From NCBI GenBank assembly GCA_018609945.1, contig JAHENO010000304.1, positions 1 through 12,775 of the forward strand: a stretch of DNA of 12,775 nt, read 5' to 3'. The stretch is from Haloarculaceae archaeon. GTDB lineage: Archaea > Halobacteriota > Halobacteria > Halobacteriales > Haloarculaceae. A program made the position numbers and the translations under genes. The notes beneath the pieces were generated by a model that was not told the origin of the DNA, searched no databases, and saw only the letters and a list, made by a program, of their open reading frames with translations. Each line of letters opens with the position of its first letter. The first letter of the stretch is position 1. Positions 12,615-12,775 of the stretch are shown here, piece after piece.

Positions 12615-12775
12615 TTACTTCCGGGAGACGAGTGTCTGGATGAGCGTCTCGTCCTTGTGGAGCGTCTCGATCTGGTTGGCCGGGCCGATAACCGTCAGTT
12701 TCTGTGTCGACTCCCGGCCCATGAGTCGGTCCAGAAAGCTAGCCTCGCCCGTCTCCGAGCGCGGGTATGTCTCGA
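12615..12775 (-). CDS. oapB: C-terminal end of OapB (DUF2073-type), cut by the window edge
   Basis: An open minus-strand frame enters from the right edge and ends at TAA (12615-12617), giving the last 52 residues. They include R-L-M-G-R-E-S, then L-T-V-I-G-P-A-N-Q-I-E-T-L-H-K-D-E-T and the end L-V-S-R-K. This resembles the end of the DUF2073 protein that usually lies between an Era-like GTPase (oapA) and the zinc-ribbon oapC. Only 1 base separates its stop from the oapC start. The identification rests on this short tail and on synteny, so it is likely rather than certain. The start and most of the protein lie outside the window. Confidence 0.7.
   Translation of the reverse strand, partial: ETYPRSETGEASFLDRLMGRESTQKLTVIGPANQIETLHKDETLIQTLVSRK

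Noticed and set aside
11912..12643. Plus-strand frames opposite oapC
   Set aside because: The oapC frame has both CxxC knuckles and the conserved C-terminal module; the opposite frames have nothing recognisable.

Overview
The window looks like a stretch of haloarchaeal (class Halobacteria) chromosome. The DNA is GC-rich, the proteins are acidic, third codon positions are strongly G/C, and most starts sit 24-33 bases after an AT-rich TATA box, as expected for leaderless archaeal mRNAs. The malate dehydrogenase has the length and motifs of the Haloarcula enzyme. There is a Hef helicase-nuclease, a lipobox/Tat lipoprotein and an archaeal pilin-type signal. I see no rRNA, tRNA, CRISPR array, transposase or integrase.

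Layout, left to right. (1) 30-1580: a divergent pair, a Tat-exported lipoprotein with two tandem HiPIP iron-sulfur domains (minus) and a DoxX-family membrane protein (plus). Their shared promoter region holds two TTCCC-N7-GGGAA sites, one just upstream of each TATA box. (2) 1801-5100: hef, then a small cysteine-motif protein and a DUF4870-type membrane protein, all plus strand. (3) 5101-5784: a zinc-ribbon 'autoantigen p27' family protein on the minus strand, whose stop codon abuts the preceding stop. (4) 5918-6832: mdh. (5) 6934-8549: a two-helix membrane mini-protein overlapping by ATGA a covalent-flavin (berberine-bridge type) oxidase. (6) 8589-10385: a 598-residue glycosylation-rich pilin-like surface protein, minus strand, with a leaderless GTG start. 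(7) 10558-11685: an amine oxidase of the sarcosine/N-methyltryptophan oxidase family. (8) 11686-11962: an intergenic region with unusual nested repeats. (9) 11963-12775: oapC and the 3' end of oapB, minus strand. In haloarchaea these belong to a cluster found beside the main replication origin, so the origin may lie just off the right edge.

Most of the window is single genes or pairs, not one pathway. The exceptions are the HiPIP/DoxX pair, which looks co-regulated and may form an extracytoplasmic electron-transfer module; the mini-protein/flavin oxidase operon; and oapB-oapC. The most notable non-coding signals are the paired operators at 863-972, the 111-bp nested repeat at 11796-11906, and a series of perfect inverted repeats just upstream of TATA boxes. 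No large undescribed multi-gene system is evident; the tandem-HiPIP lipoprotein with its paired operators is the best candidate for something new.
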